Virus record (IMG/VR): IMGVR_UViG_3300044631_002885
Coordinates: 1-28,034 of that record
Source: a virus
Strand: one strand, 5' to 3'
DNA length: 28,034 nucleotides
Shown: positions 11,229 to 19,036 of the stretch, piece after piece
How the letters are laid out: each line of letters opens with the position of its first letter
How positions within the stretch are numbered: position 1 is the first letter of the stretch
Position numbers and translations under genes: made by a program
The notes under the pieces: model-generated
What the model saw: only the letters and a program-made list of their open reading frames with translations
Databases searched by the model: none
What the model was told of the DNA's origin: nothing

Positions 11229-13228
11229 TATATCCTCCTAGTCATTGCAGCTGCAATAATATTTGATGCGATAATAACTGGTATTACAACTTCCTGCGCT
11301 TTTTCTCTTTGGTCATCTGTCATATCTTTACCCCATTCAGATGGGCTAAATATCTTTTCAAAATCGATGTCTGTAAGTGCTCCTATTGGATCCGCCAAAA
11401 ATGCTTCTGTCTGAACCTCTGTTGTTGCGTCTGCTAAAGTATAAGGCATGCTTGCATCTCCTGCAGAATCTGCTCTAGATTCAAACTCAACAAATGCCTG
11501 AGCAAGCTCTGGGTTGCTTTTCATAGCTTCTGCAACCTGAGCAACATCTGAAGCTTTGATTCCTAGATTTTCTGCAACCTCTGCTTTAGCCTCTTGGGTT
11601 AAAGCCTTTAGGGTTTGACTAACTGCAGATATCTGCTCTGGAGACAATACAACTAGTTTATTATCTTTGCTTGTGAGATTTGCAATAACATTAGAAAGAT
11701 CTTCTTCAGTTCCGCTTCCTTTTTCAGGAACTAAAGCTGACAGAACCTCATCTTTAATTTCAACATCGTCTGTAGGCTCAGGTGTGGGCTCGTCTGTGGG
11801 CTCAGGTGTGGGCTCGTCTGTAGGCTCAGGTGTGGGCTCGTCTGTAGGCTCAGGTGTGGGCTCGTCTGTAGGCTCAGGTGTGGGCTCGTCTGTAGGCTCA
11901 GGTGTGGGCTCTGGACTTGGCTCTGGTGTAGGCTGATTTGCTGCAGCATTGGCTGCCGCTTGTGCGATTGCAGCGTTTAATTCTCTTTCAGACTGTTCAA
12001 AATAATAAGTCCATGCGTCTTCAATAGCAGAATTTAAATCAATTATAGATTGATCATATGTGTTTATTCTATTATTTTTTAATTCTAAAGCAGATGTTAG
12101 GTTTTGTTGTGCAATTGTTAGGTTTTGGCTTGCTGTTGTAAGGTTTGATGTGAGATTTTGTAAGGCTTGAACTTCTTGATTATAAACATTTAGTTTGTCA
12201 TTATATACTGCTAATTTATTATTATAGTTTGTTTGTGCTATAGCCTGTCCTGCAACAGCATCATTGTAAGCATTTATCTGTGCTTGAGTTGGTCCTGATC
12301 CAGAAGAAAATGTATTAAGATTACAGCTAAAATTTTGTCCCCAGACTCTTGGATTTCCAGCATAATCGCATCCTGCTCCAGTCCATCCACCAGGTATAGC
12401 CCAGCCAAGATGATAGGAACCTGGTCCTCCACCGTTATACCACCATATTTCTACATCTAAAGTTTTGTCTTCACTAACATCATATACGGGAGAGTAATCG
12501 CTCCAAGTTGTCCCTTGCTCTACCCAGTTATCAACAGCAAGTTGCCCGTCAACATACATTCTAAAACCATCATCCGTATATCCTGCAAAGTAGGTTTGTG
12601 TAAACCATGAAGGGACTGTTATCTGTCCAGTAAATTTAACTATAAGGTTTTCATATCTATTTCCGCACACTGGAAGACTCATATGGCTTGAGTTCCAGGT
12701 GCCAGAACAAAGAACAGATCCTGGGGTAGCAACATTACCCTGTCTAACAAGAGTATAAACAGTGTATGCCAAACCTGTTCCTACAGCACTCTGCATACTT
12801 GATTGAGTAGTTTGAACATTAATATTGGCTATGCTGAGTGCATCTTGAGCATCATTCTTTTCTTCAAGAGCGTTGTCTTTATGTTCAAGGGCCAAGGCTA
12901 CTGTGACTGTCTGGCCATCTACATTTGACTGAGCAAGGTTTTTAGCTTCCAGTGCTGCGGATTCTGCATCTACTGCATCATCGTAGGCATCATATGCATC
13001 GTCTTTAAGCTCCATAGCATTTGTTGCATATGTAAATTTATTTTCTGCTATGTCTATAAGATCTATAAAATCATCTTGATAAACTAAATTAGACACCTTA
13101 CTATTAAGCTCTTCTATTTCTTGAGCGGCTAGGCTAAGTGGATCATCTCCGTGGGCAGGAGTAAGAAATACCCATCCAAACATTAAAATGGTGGCTAATG
13201 ATAATCTCCATGCTTTAGTCCTAGTCAA
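11228..13228 (-). CDS. Secreted PA14-domain, coiled-coil and PEPT-repeat protein with C-terminal anchor
   Basis: The 666-residue product starts with TTG at 13228 (GGAG seven bases upstream). Residues 1-27 are a signal peptide ending near AHG-DD. Residues 31-150 are an Ala/Asp/Asn coiled coil. A PA14 beta-barrel follows at about 152-280, with DDG at 219-221 and MYVDGQLAVDNW at 224-235; this domain often binds glycans. A second coiled coil (310-425) leads to a Pro/Glu/Thr stalk (431-490) and an acidic helical region. A hydrophobic helix, VVIPVIIASNIIAAAM, ends in MTRRI. It looks like a wall-spanning adhesin displayed on the infected cell, or a tail fibre with an unusual signal peptide. The operon with holins is an odd context for a structural protein. 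Confidence 0.75.
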   Translation of the reverse strand: MTRTKAWRLSLATILMFGWVFLTPAHGDDPLSLAAQEIEELNSKVSNLVYQDDFIDLIDIAENKFTYATNAMELKDDAYDAYDDAVDAESAALEAKNLAQSNVDGQTVTVALALEHKDNALEEKNDAQDALSIANINVQTTQSSMQSAVGTGLAYTVYTLVRQGNVATPGSVLCSGTWNSSHMSLPVCGNRYENLIVKFTGQITVPSWFTQTYFAGYTDDGFRMYVDGQLAVDNWVEQGTTWSDYSPVYDVSEDKTLDVEIWWYNGGGPGSYHLGWAIPGGWTGAGCDYAGNPRVWGQNFSCNLNTFSSGSGPTQAQINAYNDAVAGQAIAQTNYNNKLAVYNDKLNVYNQEVQALQNLTSNLTTASQNLTIAQQNLTSALELKNNRINTYDQSIIDLNSAIEDAWTYYFEQSERELNAAIAQAAANAAANQPTPEPSPEPTPEPTDEPTPEPTDEPTPEPTDEPTPEPTDEPTPEPTDEPTPEPTDDVEIKDEVLSALVPEKGSGTEEDLSNVIANLTSKDNKLVVLSPEQISAVSQTLKALTQEAKAEVAENLGIKASDVAQVAEAMKSNPELAQAFVEFESRADSAGDASMPYTLADATTEVQTEAFLADPIGALTDIDFEKIFSPSEWGKDMTDDQREKAQEVVIPVIIASNIIAAAMTRRI
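11772..11911 (-). repeat. 24-base tandem repeat, 5 copies plus 20 bases, encoding PEPTDEPT
   Basis: Units start at 11772, 11796, 11820, 11844 and 11868, with a partial unit from 11892. They differ by single bases. The product is a Pro/Glu/Thr/Asp stalk of variable length within the PA14 protein. Confidence 0.9.
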
Positions 13229-13264
13229 TTATAACTCCTACATAACATACCTTGTTATATAGTA

Positions 13265-13270
13265 ATTATA
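13265..13270 (-). promoter_or_regulatory. -10 box TATAAT upstream of the PA14 gene
   Basis: TATAAT ends 36 bases before the TTG start, leaving a leader of about 30 bases with AGGAG. A weak hairpin (ATAACA and TGTTAT) lies in that leader. No clear -35 box is found. Confidence 0.5.
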
Positions 13271-13279
13271 CCACTTTAA

Positions 13280-13468
13280 CTATTTAGGATTATCTGTTTT
13301 ATAAAACCCATTACCTTTAAATTGTATGCCAAACGGGGTGAAGTGTCTTACCATATTTGATTCACATTCAACACATGTATATCCTGGGTCATCTTCGGTA
13401 ATTGATCTATTTACTGACATTAATGCATGTGCTTCATCATATGAGCATTTGTATTCGTATACTGGCAT
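13280..13468 (-). CDS. FmdB-family zinc-ribbon protein, 62 aa
   Basis: The start MPVYEYKC and the end PFGIQFKGNGFYKTDNPK are the hallmark of FmdB-type small zinc-ribbon regulators. One knuckle is intact (CVEC near residues 32-35), but the first is reduced to a single Cys8 in CSYDEAH, so the zinc site may be altered. FmdB proteins are putative transcription or ribosome-associated regulators, widespread in actinobacteria and phages. The ATG at 13468 lies six bases after a TATAAT box with TTAACA at 17 bases, so the mRNA is probably leaderless and monocistronic. Confidence 0.85.
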   Translation of the reverse strand: MPVYEYKCSYDEAHALMSVNRSITEDDPGYTCVECESNMVRHFTPFGIQFKGNGFYKTDNPK

Positions 13469-13474
13469 AATAAT

Positions 13475-13503
13475 ATTATATCAAATGTATCTTAAAATGT
13501 TAA
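13475..13503 (-). promoter_or_regulatory. Promoter TTAACA-N17-TATAAT, leaderless, drives the FmdB-like gene
   Basis: TTAACA (13498-13503, five of six consensus bases) and TATAAT (13475-13480) are 17 bases apart, and the ATG follows after six bases. Confidence 0.78.
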
Positions 13504-14528
13504 GTATTATTGCTAGCATCTTTTTGATTTTTTTGAATTTTTTCTGTATATAAAGATGAATAGTAATATGGATCTAATTCTTTAATAAAGATATCAGCTA
13601 TTACACTACTTGCCGCTGACCCATAATGCAGACCGTCCCTTGCTGAATGCCAGTAAGGCTCATTATTTTTATTGTTATACCTATTGTTAAATTTTTCTAT
13701 TTCAATCTTGTATTGTTTTTCTAAAAAATCCATTCTTCCGAATTTTTCATCTGGTGGATTTACCGCAATGCTAGCTAAATTTTCATCAATTTTAAAAAAA
13801 TTATTAAACCCTCCATCCATATACATTTTGCTTTCTGGTCTTTCCCAGGTAGTCCATAACAATTTGATTCCAGATAGAATACACACTTCTTCAAGAAGTG
13901 ATAGCAAAATAAAATTGATAAGCAGTTTATCTTCATGTATATAATTGTTTAAATAATACTTTCTCTCTTTTTCAAATTTAGCATTAGGAATATACAAGTC
14001 AAATTCATTTTCATCTTTATTAAATGACATTACCCTAGATGATTCTGGTAAAAACAAGAATATGTAGTCTGGCTTCGTGCCCCTCTTTATAAAAGCAATA
14101 GTGTTCTTTACAATAAGCTCAATACTAGATCCATTGACAGAAATATTGTAAAAATCAACTTTCTTTCCCTCATGCATAAGAGCAACCCTATCTGAAAGTT
14201 TTTTATACCAGGTGTTTTCTTCTGGTAGACCGACTCCAAGTGTTTGCGAGCACCCACCAAATAAAATATTTATATTATTTTTATCAAATTCATCAAAGTC
14301 TTTTCCTCTAAAACCCTGAGAGTTAATTTGATATTCAAAGCTATCTCCAGAGACTACATCTCGTTCATATAAAAACAAGTACTTTGAATAAAAATATTTG
14401 CCTTTTTTATAAAAAGAATTATTTTCTTTATTAAAGTTATCCTTGTCTATTAAATTTTTTGAAAAAAAATTATTTGGCATAATAGAATTTTTTACAGTAT
14501 TAGAATAAAATTTTTTATTAACCAACAT
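13500..14528 (-). CDS. SGNH/GDSL-like hydrolase or acyltransferase, 342 aa
   Basis: Counting from the ATG at 14528, block I is FGGCSQTLGVGLPEENTWYK, with Ser94 as the candidate nucleophile. Block V is ARDGLHYGSAA, with Asp298 and His301 (DxxH). NISVNGSS at about 140 may supply the oxyanion residue. The FGCSxTxGxGL block is common in SGNH proteins of marine and freshwater phages. Such enzymes remove or transfer acyl groups on glycans or lipids. The start was set by the TAATG overlap with the DUF2061 gene and the upstream GGGGAAG; an ATG ten codons further out is weaker. It is very rich in Lys, Asn and Tyr. It is related to 15578-16507. Confidence 0.75.
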   Translation of the reverse strand: MLVNKKFYSNTVKNSIMPNNFFSKNLIDKDNFNKENNSFYKKGKYFYSKYLFLYERDVVSGDSFEYQINSQGFRGKDFDEFDKNNINILFGGCSQTLGVGLPEENTWYKKLSDRVALMHEGKKVDFYNISVNGSSIELIVKNTIAFIKRGTKPDYIFLFLPESSRVMSFNKDENEFDLYIPNAKFEKERKYYLNNYIHEDKLLINFILLSLLEEVCILSGIKLLWTTWERPESKMYMDGGFNNFFKIDENLASIAVNPPDEKFGRMDFLEKQYKIEIEKFNNRYNNKNNEPYWHSARDGLHYGSAASSVIADIFIKELDPYYYSSLYTEKIQKNQKDASNNT

Positions 14529-14731
14529 TACTTTCTTCCCCATTTTATATAGTTCCATCCACGCTCATGCACGTAGTAAATGAATATTTTAACTACTGTC
14601 TCCCAAAACGCGATTGCGCTTGATAGCGTAGCGCTCCTTGTAAAAATATAAACTATAATAAATGAAGAAAGAGTTCCCCATATACGATAACTAAGTGCCT
14701 TTGCAAATGACCTAGCCTTGGTTACTGTCAT
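14528..14731 (-). CDS. DUF2061-family membrane protein, 67 aa
   Basis: MTVTKARSFAKALSYRIWGT leads into two membrane helices and the diagnostic end KIFIYYVHERGWNYIKWGRK. This is a closer DUF2061 match than the paralogue at 3021-3239. The ATG at 14731, preceded by GGAG, is chosen over an upstream in-frame Met that lies inside the neighbouring gene. It overlaps the upstream 35-residue membrane ORF by 20 bases. The function of the family is unknown. Confidence 0.8.
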   Translation of the reverse strand: MTVTKARSFAKALSYRIWGTLSSFIIVYIFTRSATLSSAIAFWETVVKIFIYYVHERGWNYIKWGRK

Positions 14732-14819
14732 CAGCTCCACCCCATTTTTTATCAACAAAGTAGACAGCAATACCAGCAATTATAAGTGAAACAACAATAG
14801 CAATAGCATTCTCTAACAT
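14712..14819 (-). CDS. Single-helix membrane micro-protein, 35 aa
   Basis: Residues 3-22 (ENAIAIVVSLIIAGIAVYFV) form one membrane helix, followed by a short polar tail DKKWGGADDSNQG. Its ATG directly follows the TAA of the kinase-nucleotidyltransferase gene, and its 3' end contains the ribosome binding site of the DUF2061 gene. The function is unknown. Confidence 0.6.
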   Translation of the reverse strand: MLENAIAIVVSLIIAGIAVYFVDKKWGGADDSNQG

Positions 14820-15581
14820 TTATATGCCCATTTCCTTACGCTTTTGTGTAGCAGAAATAGCATGAATATCTGCACCTAAATCTACTTGTTCAATCTTGTA
14901 TCCAACATCTCTTCCGTATACAATGTTAGTAATGTTAGGTAGTCTTAATACTAATGCTCCATCCATGAAATCATCCTTAGCAATATATTCTTTTACCTGA
15001 TCAAATGTGAGAGGATCCTTCTCACTTGTGTTGTATGTGTTACGTACACCAAGAAGAACCTGATCTGTTCTCTTTCCCGCCTCTTTATAAAGTGCGTGAT
15101 GTCCTTCATGCCAAGGCTGGTATCTTCCAAGCATTAATGTTGTTGGGGCAGACCAATCATGTAGATTAAACTTATCAATAATCCTTGAAGCTTTTGCTTC
15201 TGGGTCAAGGTTGTGACTGATAAAGGAAACATCGGCATTAATTGGTCTCTCAAACATCCTATTTGTATCTTCAAAACGACCTTCAGCAAGTGTGTCCATA
15301 AATACCAAGATGTCTGGCTTGCCAAATGCTGTACGAGTCAGCTCTGTTGGGCATACAAAATCTACAATTACTGGAGCAACACCTTGCTTAGAGATAAGTC
15401 TTGCCATTTCTCCCATGCGTCGTGCTTGCTCAATTCTATCTTCAGGACTAAACCCTAGATCAGAGTTTACTGTTGCACGAACTTCATCTGCATTAAGATG
15501 AATAGCGTTAATACGCTCTTTTAGAGCTTTTGCTAGTTCTGTTTTTCCAGAACCAGGCAGGCCAATAATTTGAATTATCAT
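14820..15581 (-). CDS. APS-kinase-like P-loop kinase fused to a HxGH nucleotidyltransferase
   Basis: The N-terminal half has a Walker A loop GLPGSGKT (7-14). It then has HLNADEVRATVNSDLGFSPE and DRIEQARRMGEMARL, close to the adenylylsulfate kinase pattern. The C-terminal half has the nucleotidyltransferase site GRYQPWHEGH (152-161; His158, His161) and the closing ISATQKR motif (about 242-248), as in NMN adenylyl- and cytidylyltransferases. One protein could therefore phosphorylate a small molecule and then couple it to a nucleotide. The order is the reverse of NadR. The substrate is unknown: sulfate activation, NAD salvage or a CDP-sugar-like donor are options. It sits between two SGNH genes with an ATGA overlap, which favours a glycan or surface-modification role. 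Confidence 0.8.
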   Translation of the reverse strand: MIIQIIGLPGSGKTELAKALKERINAIHLNADEVRATVNSDLGFSPEDRIEQARRMGEMARLISKQGVAPVIVDFVCPTELTRTAFGKPDILVFMDTLAEGRFEDTNRMFERPINADVSFISHNLDPEAKASRIIDKFNLHDWSAPTTLMLGRYQPWHEGHHALYKEAGKRTDQVLLGVRNTYNTSEKDPLTFDQVKEYIAKDDFMDGALVLRLPNITNIVYGRDVGYKIEQVDLGADIHAISATQKRKEMGI

Positions 15582-16507
15582 TCTATACCCAAAGCTTTCT
15601 TTATTGCCTCCGCAAGGTGCAAATTGCTATGCATTCCAAAGTGACCAATTTTTCTACCTTCAATAAAATCTGAAGCTCTATAAAATTGTGGGTGATCCTT
15701 ATGCTCGCTATGGCATTCAAGGCTCTTTTCATATTCAGTAATATACTTAGTTTCTCTTGGGTAGTCCCATGTAAAAAAATTAGGCTTTGTTTTTTGCATA
15801 TACTCAAGAAGTGAGTTGGCGTAGTCGTCTTCTTCAAAAACTCTATACTCTCGTTCCCATATAGTATATTTAAAGTTTATGCCAAACATCTCGCAGTAAG
15901 TTTCTAAAATATCAATAAAAGTATGCGTAAAGTATCTGGTAACATCTTTTGTGAGCAAATCATTTGGGTCATACGGTGCCGTCAAATATTCTTTAAAATT
16001 TTCATCATGAGGGTCACTTAAAATTATGCTTGCTACGTCATCATTTATAAGAGTGTAAGTTTTTTCTTTATTTGATATATGCCACCTTCCATCCTCTAAT
16101 GGAAACTCCATTCTGGAAGATGGGAAGACAGCAACTACATTTTTTGGATTACCAAACATTTTAACATATTGAAAAAACTTTATTACTTGGCCCATTGCGC
16201 TATCACCATTGGATGCTATTGAGTTTATAGTTTTTATATTTTCAGACCTTAGCATTTCTGGCCATGTTGACTCTATTGGAAGTCCATGGCCCCAAGTATT
16301 TGAGCATCCCAAAGCTAATAGATCAACGTTTTTTTGAAACTCATCAAAACTTCTGTACCCAAACTCATTTATGTTATAGTTTATCTCGCCATGGTTCCAA
16401 CTCGATCTTGGATCAAGTGAGTTTCTGTCTAGCCTGCTAGAAATAAAGTTTTTATTTTGTTTATTTTGAGCAAAGCGTATAAAATTGTCCTCTTCATTTT
16501 CTTTCAT
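15578..16507 (-). CDS. SGNH-like protein with altered C-terminal motif, 309 aa
   Basis: The start at 16507 is set by AAGGAG five bases upstream; Mets further out lack a site. NINEFGYRSFDEF and LLALGCSNTWGHGLPIESTW (Ser69) parallel the block in 13500-14528, so the two are paralogues. Where the DxxH pair should be, the sequence reads GHFGMHSNLH. His is present, but Asp appears to be replaced. This might mean reduced hydrolase activity, a different Asp, or a transferase or binding role. It overlaps the kinase-nucleotidyltransferase gene by four bases (ATGA). Confidence 0.68.
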   Translation of the reverse strand: MKENEEDNFIRFAQNKQNKNFISSRLDRNSLDPRSSWNHGEINYNINEFGYRSFDEFQKNVDLLALGCSNTWGHGLPIESTWPEMLRSENIKTINSIASNGDSAMGQVIKFFQYVKMFGNPKNVVAVFPSSRMEFPLEDGRWHISNKEKTYTLINDDVASIILSDPHDENFKEYLTAPYDPNDLLTKDVTRYFTHTFIDILETYCEMFGINFKYTIWEREYRVFEEDDYANSLLEYMQKTKPNFFTWDYPRETKYITEYEKSLECHSEHKDHPQFYRASDFIEGRKIGHFGMHSNLHLAEAIKKALGIE

Positions 16508-16563
16508 TTTTCTCCTTTTTACCATCTTTAGTGGCCACATTCCATCTATCATAAATATACAAT

Positions 16564-17316
16564 CTATCCAATAAACCTTGAAATTATATTAGTCAGAATT
16601 TTGTCATAATATTTAGGGGTTAAGTGATCATTGTATGCCATATTTATTGGTTTTTTAAATTGCATATCTGGCTCTATCCATTCAGAATTAAGAATTTCAG
16701 AAATATTAATTGGCGAATCTAGACCAGAAGACAGACATTTGTTCTTTAGATTTTCAGTAAATTCTAAATGATAAGAGTATCTATCTTCAAACTGTATGTC
16801 TGGGTCACTTGCAAAGTTTGACCATCTTGCTGTTGCTACAACTAAAAATTGTGGCATAGGATTTATAAATACTATTTTAGACTTTTTAAACTTCTTAATA
16901 GTTTTTTCTACATATGCATCAACAACCTGCTCGGTATTTTTATAATTATTTAGACCAGTTTGAGGAAGCCAGTTCTTTATATCTATGTAGCCGTACCATG
17001 GCATAACAATGCTTTCTTCGCTATCCCACTCAGAAGTATAACCATAAAAATCATAATCCAGATTTAATGCAGATCTACCTGGTGTGCTTGCTATAGTAAT
17101 GCTTCCATCTTCAGATTTTATAGATGCTAGTATAGATGACATTCCATGAAGAATTTTATTTCCATTTTCATCTATATGGTCAACAACTTTGTCGTAATAC
17201 TCTGAAGTTACAGTTGAAAATTCTCTGTTGGGCACGTATTTATTGTGCATATTTTCAAATAGCACATTTGCCATTTTCCCAGCATGAGAATCTCCTGTTA
17301 TATATAAGGACTTCAT
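16564..17316 (-). CDS. SGNH-fold hydrolase-like protein, 250 aa
   Basis: It opens with MKSLYITGDSHAGKMANVLF, where Ser10 lies in a GDSH motif typical of GDSL and acyltransferase-associated SGNH domains. The end has MAYNDHLTPKYYDKILTNII, with Asp and His in the position of the block V pair (here adjacent). A middle segment, IVFINPMPQF, may hold block III. It is not a close paralogue of its two SGNH neighbours. It probably acts on an esterified sugar or lipid. The gene stands apart from its neighbours by short gaps on both sides, and a TATAAA-like box lies 13 bases before the ATG. Confidence 0.68.
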   Translation of the reverse strand: MKSLYITGDSHAGKMANVLFENMHNKYVPNREFSTVTSEYYDKVVDHIDENGNKILHGMSSILASIKSEDGSITIASTPGRSALNLDYDFYGYTSEWDSEESIVMPWYGYIDIKNWLPQTGLNNYKNTEQVVDAYVEKTIKKFKKSKIVFINPMPQFLVVATARWSNFASDPDIQFEDRYSYHLEFTENLKNKCLSSGLDSPINISEILNSEWIEPDMQFKKPINMAYNDHLTPKYYDKILTNIISRFIG

Positions 17317-17361
17317 TGATACACCGATCTTTATATTTTAGCTAATTAGTTTTAACTAAAA

Positions 17362-18201
17362 TTAATCTTTATTAGGATTGTATGAGGAGACAATTGTGTA
17401 CTCCGATGGGAATTTTGTTGTTGTTGGAAGAGCATTTAATTTCTTCTCTTCCATTTCTTTTTTCAACTTTTCTGGTGGCTCCCACTGAAACCCTATAGGC
17501 TCAAGCCAAGGACCATTTATTCCGCCGTTTGCCCAACGCTCTTCATTCTCTTTTGTTCCATAAATAGGGAATGTTCCTGGATTTTTTTCAACTGGCAATA
17601 CAAAATTTGAAAATGCGTATCTAGTTCCAGAAGTAATTTCATGAACACCATGAGAATAATCATCATGTGCTCCATGTATTACAAGATCTCCTCTTCCTGG
17701 ACTAACTCGTAATTCATTTTTTTCTATAAGTGGTTTATTGTCTCCAACCCACTTACCTTCTTTGTTTACATGTGGGTAGAATACGTCTCCGCCCTCCCAA
17801 TTTCCAAAGTATACGATGGCACCGTAATGCAAAACGCAGCAGGTGTTCCACGTATCCATTCCAGTAAGATCTTGCTCCATCGATTCACCTGGGCTGTCTG
17901 AGTGAATAAACATTTCGTCGCCAGCCTGAGTTGTCAAAAGGGTAATCTGAGGATGTATGCAGTATTCTGGAAGAAGCAACTCATTCATTTTGCACCAAAC
18001 ATCATAAAGCTGCGGAATTCTTGGAGAAGTTTTTCCATGATACCAATCAATTAGGTTATCTGCAAAAAAGCTTTTTTTAGCTTGGTGTTCCCAAGGCTTC
18101 ATCAAACCTTCTATGAGTTTGCAGGTCTCCTCATCAATAAAATTTCTATATATAAAAACCTTATCGGCTAGCTTTTCTACATTTGGATTATCTTGAAACA
18201 C
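17362..18201 (-). CDS. Prolyl-4-hydroxylase-like 2OG-Fe(II) oxygenase, 279 aa
   Basis: The iron ligands are His100 and Asp102 in MFIHSDSPGE and His184 in SHGVHEITSGTRYAF, where Arg194 should bind 2-oxoglutarate. NWEGGDVFYP at 134-143 and PGRGDLVIHGA complete the P4H-type jelly roll. It may hydroxylate a protein side chain, or a nucleotide or lipid; phage members have unknown substrates. The start is GTG at 18201 with GGGGGAG upstream, overlapping the upstream gene by 14 bases. The C-terminal 70 residues (after LPVEKNPGTF) are an extra charged extension beyond the core fold. Confidence 0.88.
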   Translation of the reverse strand: MFQDNPNVEKLADKVFIYRNFIDEETCKLIEGLMKPWEHQAKKSFFADNLIDWYHGKTSPRIPQLYDVWCKMNELLLPEYCIHPQITLLTTQAGDEMFIHSDSPGESMEQDLTGMDTWNTCCVLHYGAIVYFGNWEGGDVFYPHVNKEGKWVGDNKPLIEKNELRVSPGRGDLVIHGAHDDYSHGVHEITSGTRYAFSNFVLPVEKNPGTFPIYGTKENEERWANGGINGPWLEPIGFQWEPPEKLKKEMEEKKLNALPTTTKFPSEYTIVSSYNPNKD

Positions 18202-18724
18202 TAAATTCTCCCCCTAATATTTTTTCTTTGTTGGCAACCAACGTAGTATACATTGTAGCATTATAACGTTTTGAAAGCATTCCCACAAGAGGATTTTGGC
18301 TTAAAAAGCCAGGATTTGATAAAATCATAGTATCTAGCCATGGAAGCTGCTTGTCAAAATCTTCGGCTCTTTCGCATAACTCAATTATTGTATCAAAAAA
18401 ATGTTCATTCATTGTATGAAAAAACTCTAAATGTCTTACTATAGAGATCAAAATCTCATTCTCTTCATCAGCCGTAACTGAATCAAGCTTTCCGACTGTT
18501 TTAACCAATATCTCTTCTAATCTAACCCCGTAATGAATCATCATATCAATTTCATCTTTTGTGGCAGAAGACATTCTGTTAACAAAAACTTTGCACCAGT
18601 AATTATTTGGGTTATTCTCATAAAGCGTATGCCACAGACTTTTCCTTGGATTTACTAAGTTATGCTTTAAAGTAACTTCATTTGTTATTTTTGGCAAAAG
18701 CTCGTTATCGCTATAGATCTTCAA
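18188..18724 (-). CDS. Hypothetical helical protein, 178 aa
   Basis: A TTG start at 18724 gives MKIYSDNELLPKITNEVTLK. The rest is mostly helix, with segments such as LEFFHTMNEHFFDTIIELCE and NPGFLSQNPLVGMLSKRYNA. There is no signal peptide, membrane helix or recognised motif. It overlaps the oxygenase start by 14 bases and the upstream gene by 14 bases, so the three are co-translated. It might serve the oxygenase as substrate or partner, but that is only a guess from position. Confidence 0.6.
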   Translation of the reverse strand: MKIYSDNELLPKITNEVTLKHNLVNPRKSLWHTLYENNPNNYWCKVFVNRMSSATKDEIDMMIHYGVRLEEILVKTVGKLDSVTADEENEILISIVRHLEFFHTMNEHFFDTIIELCERAEDFDKQLPWLDTMILSNPGFLSQNPLVGMLSKRYNATMYTTLVANKEKILGGEFSVSR

Positions 18725-19016
18725 GCGGAATTATCCCCATTCTTTTTGCAGCATCATATCCTTCTTCTGTAAATATCATAGTTGCCTCTAAATTTTCATT
18801 ATAGTCAACACTCATCAAATTACTTTCAAGTAGGTCTAGCAATCCGTCTTCAACGTATTCTTCGTGGGCGTACCATAATTCTGGAGCGAGGTCCTTAGTG
18901 ACTTCTTCATTTATTTCAAAAAGGACCTCGCCATACTCGTCATAGCCAGCAAACTTGATCGCACCTATTTCTAGATAATATTCTATTTTTTTAAGTGAAT
19001 CTTCTTCTTCGCTCAC
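18711..19016 (-). CDS. Hypothetical acidic protein, 101 aa
   Basis: The start is GTG at 19016, with GAGG five bases upstream. The protein is strongly acidic (MSEEEDSLKKIEYYLEIGAI) with an alternating helix/strand pattern like a small winged or HTH-type fold, ending IFTEEGYDAAKRMGIIPLED. No cysteine is present. No family is recognised. It may be an inhibitor or nucleic-acid mimic given its charge, but nothing in the sequence proves this. Confidence 0.6.
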   Translation of the reverse strand: MSEEEDSLKKIEYYLEIGAIKFAGYDEYGEVLFEINEEVTKDLAPELWYAHEEYVEDGLLDLLESNLMSVDYNENLEATMIFTEEGYDAAKRMGIIPLEDL

Positions 19017-19036
19017 TGGATCCTCTATTCTTACAG

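Noticed and set aside
11667-11949. Frames with Gly/Ser or Ser/Leu/Gln repeats on both strands
   Set aside because: They are shadows of the PEPT-encoding repeat inside the PA14 gene.
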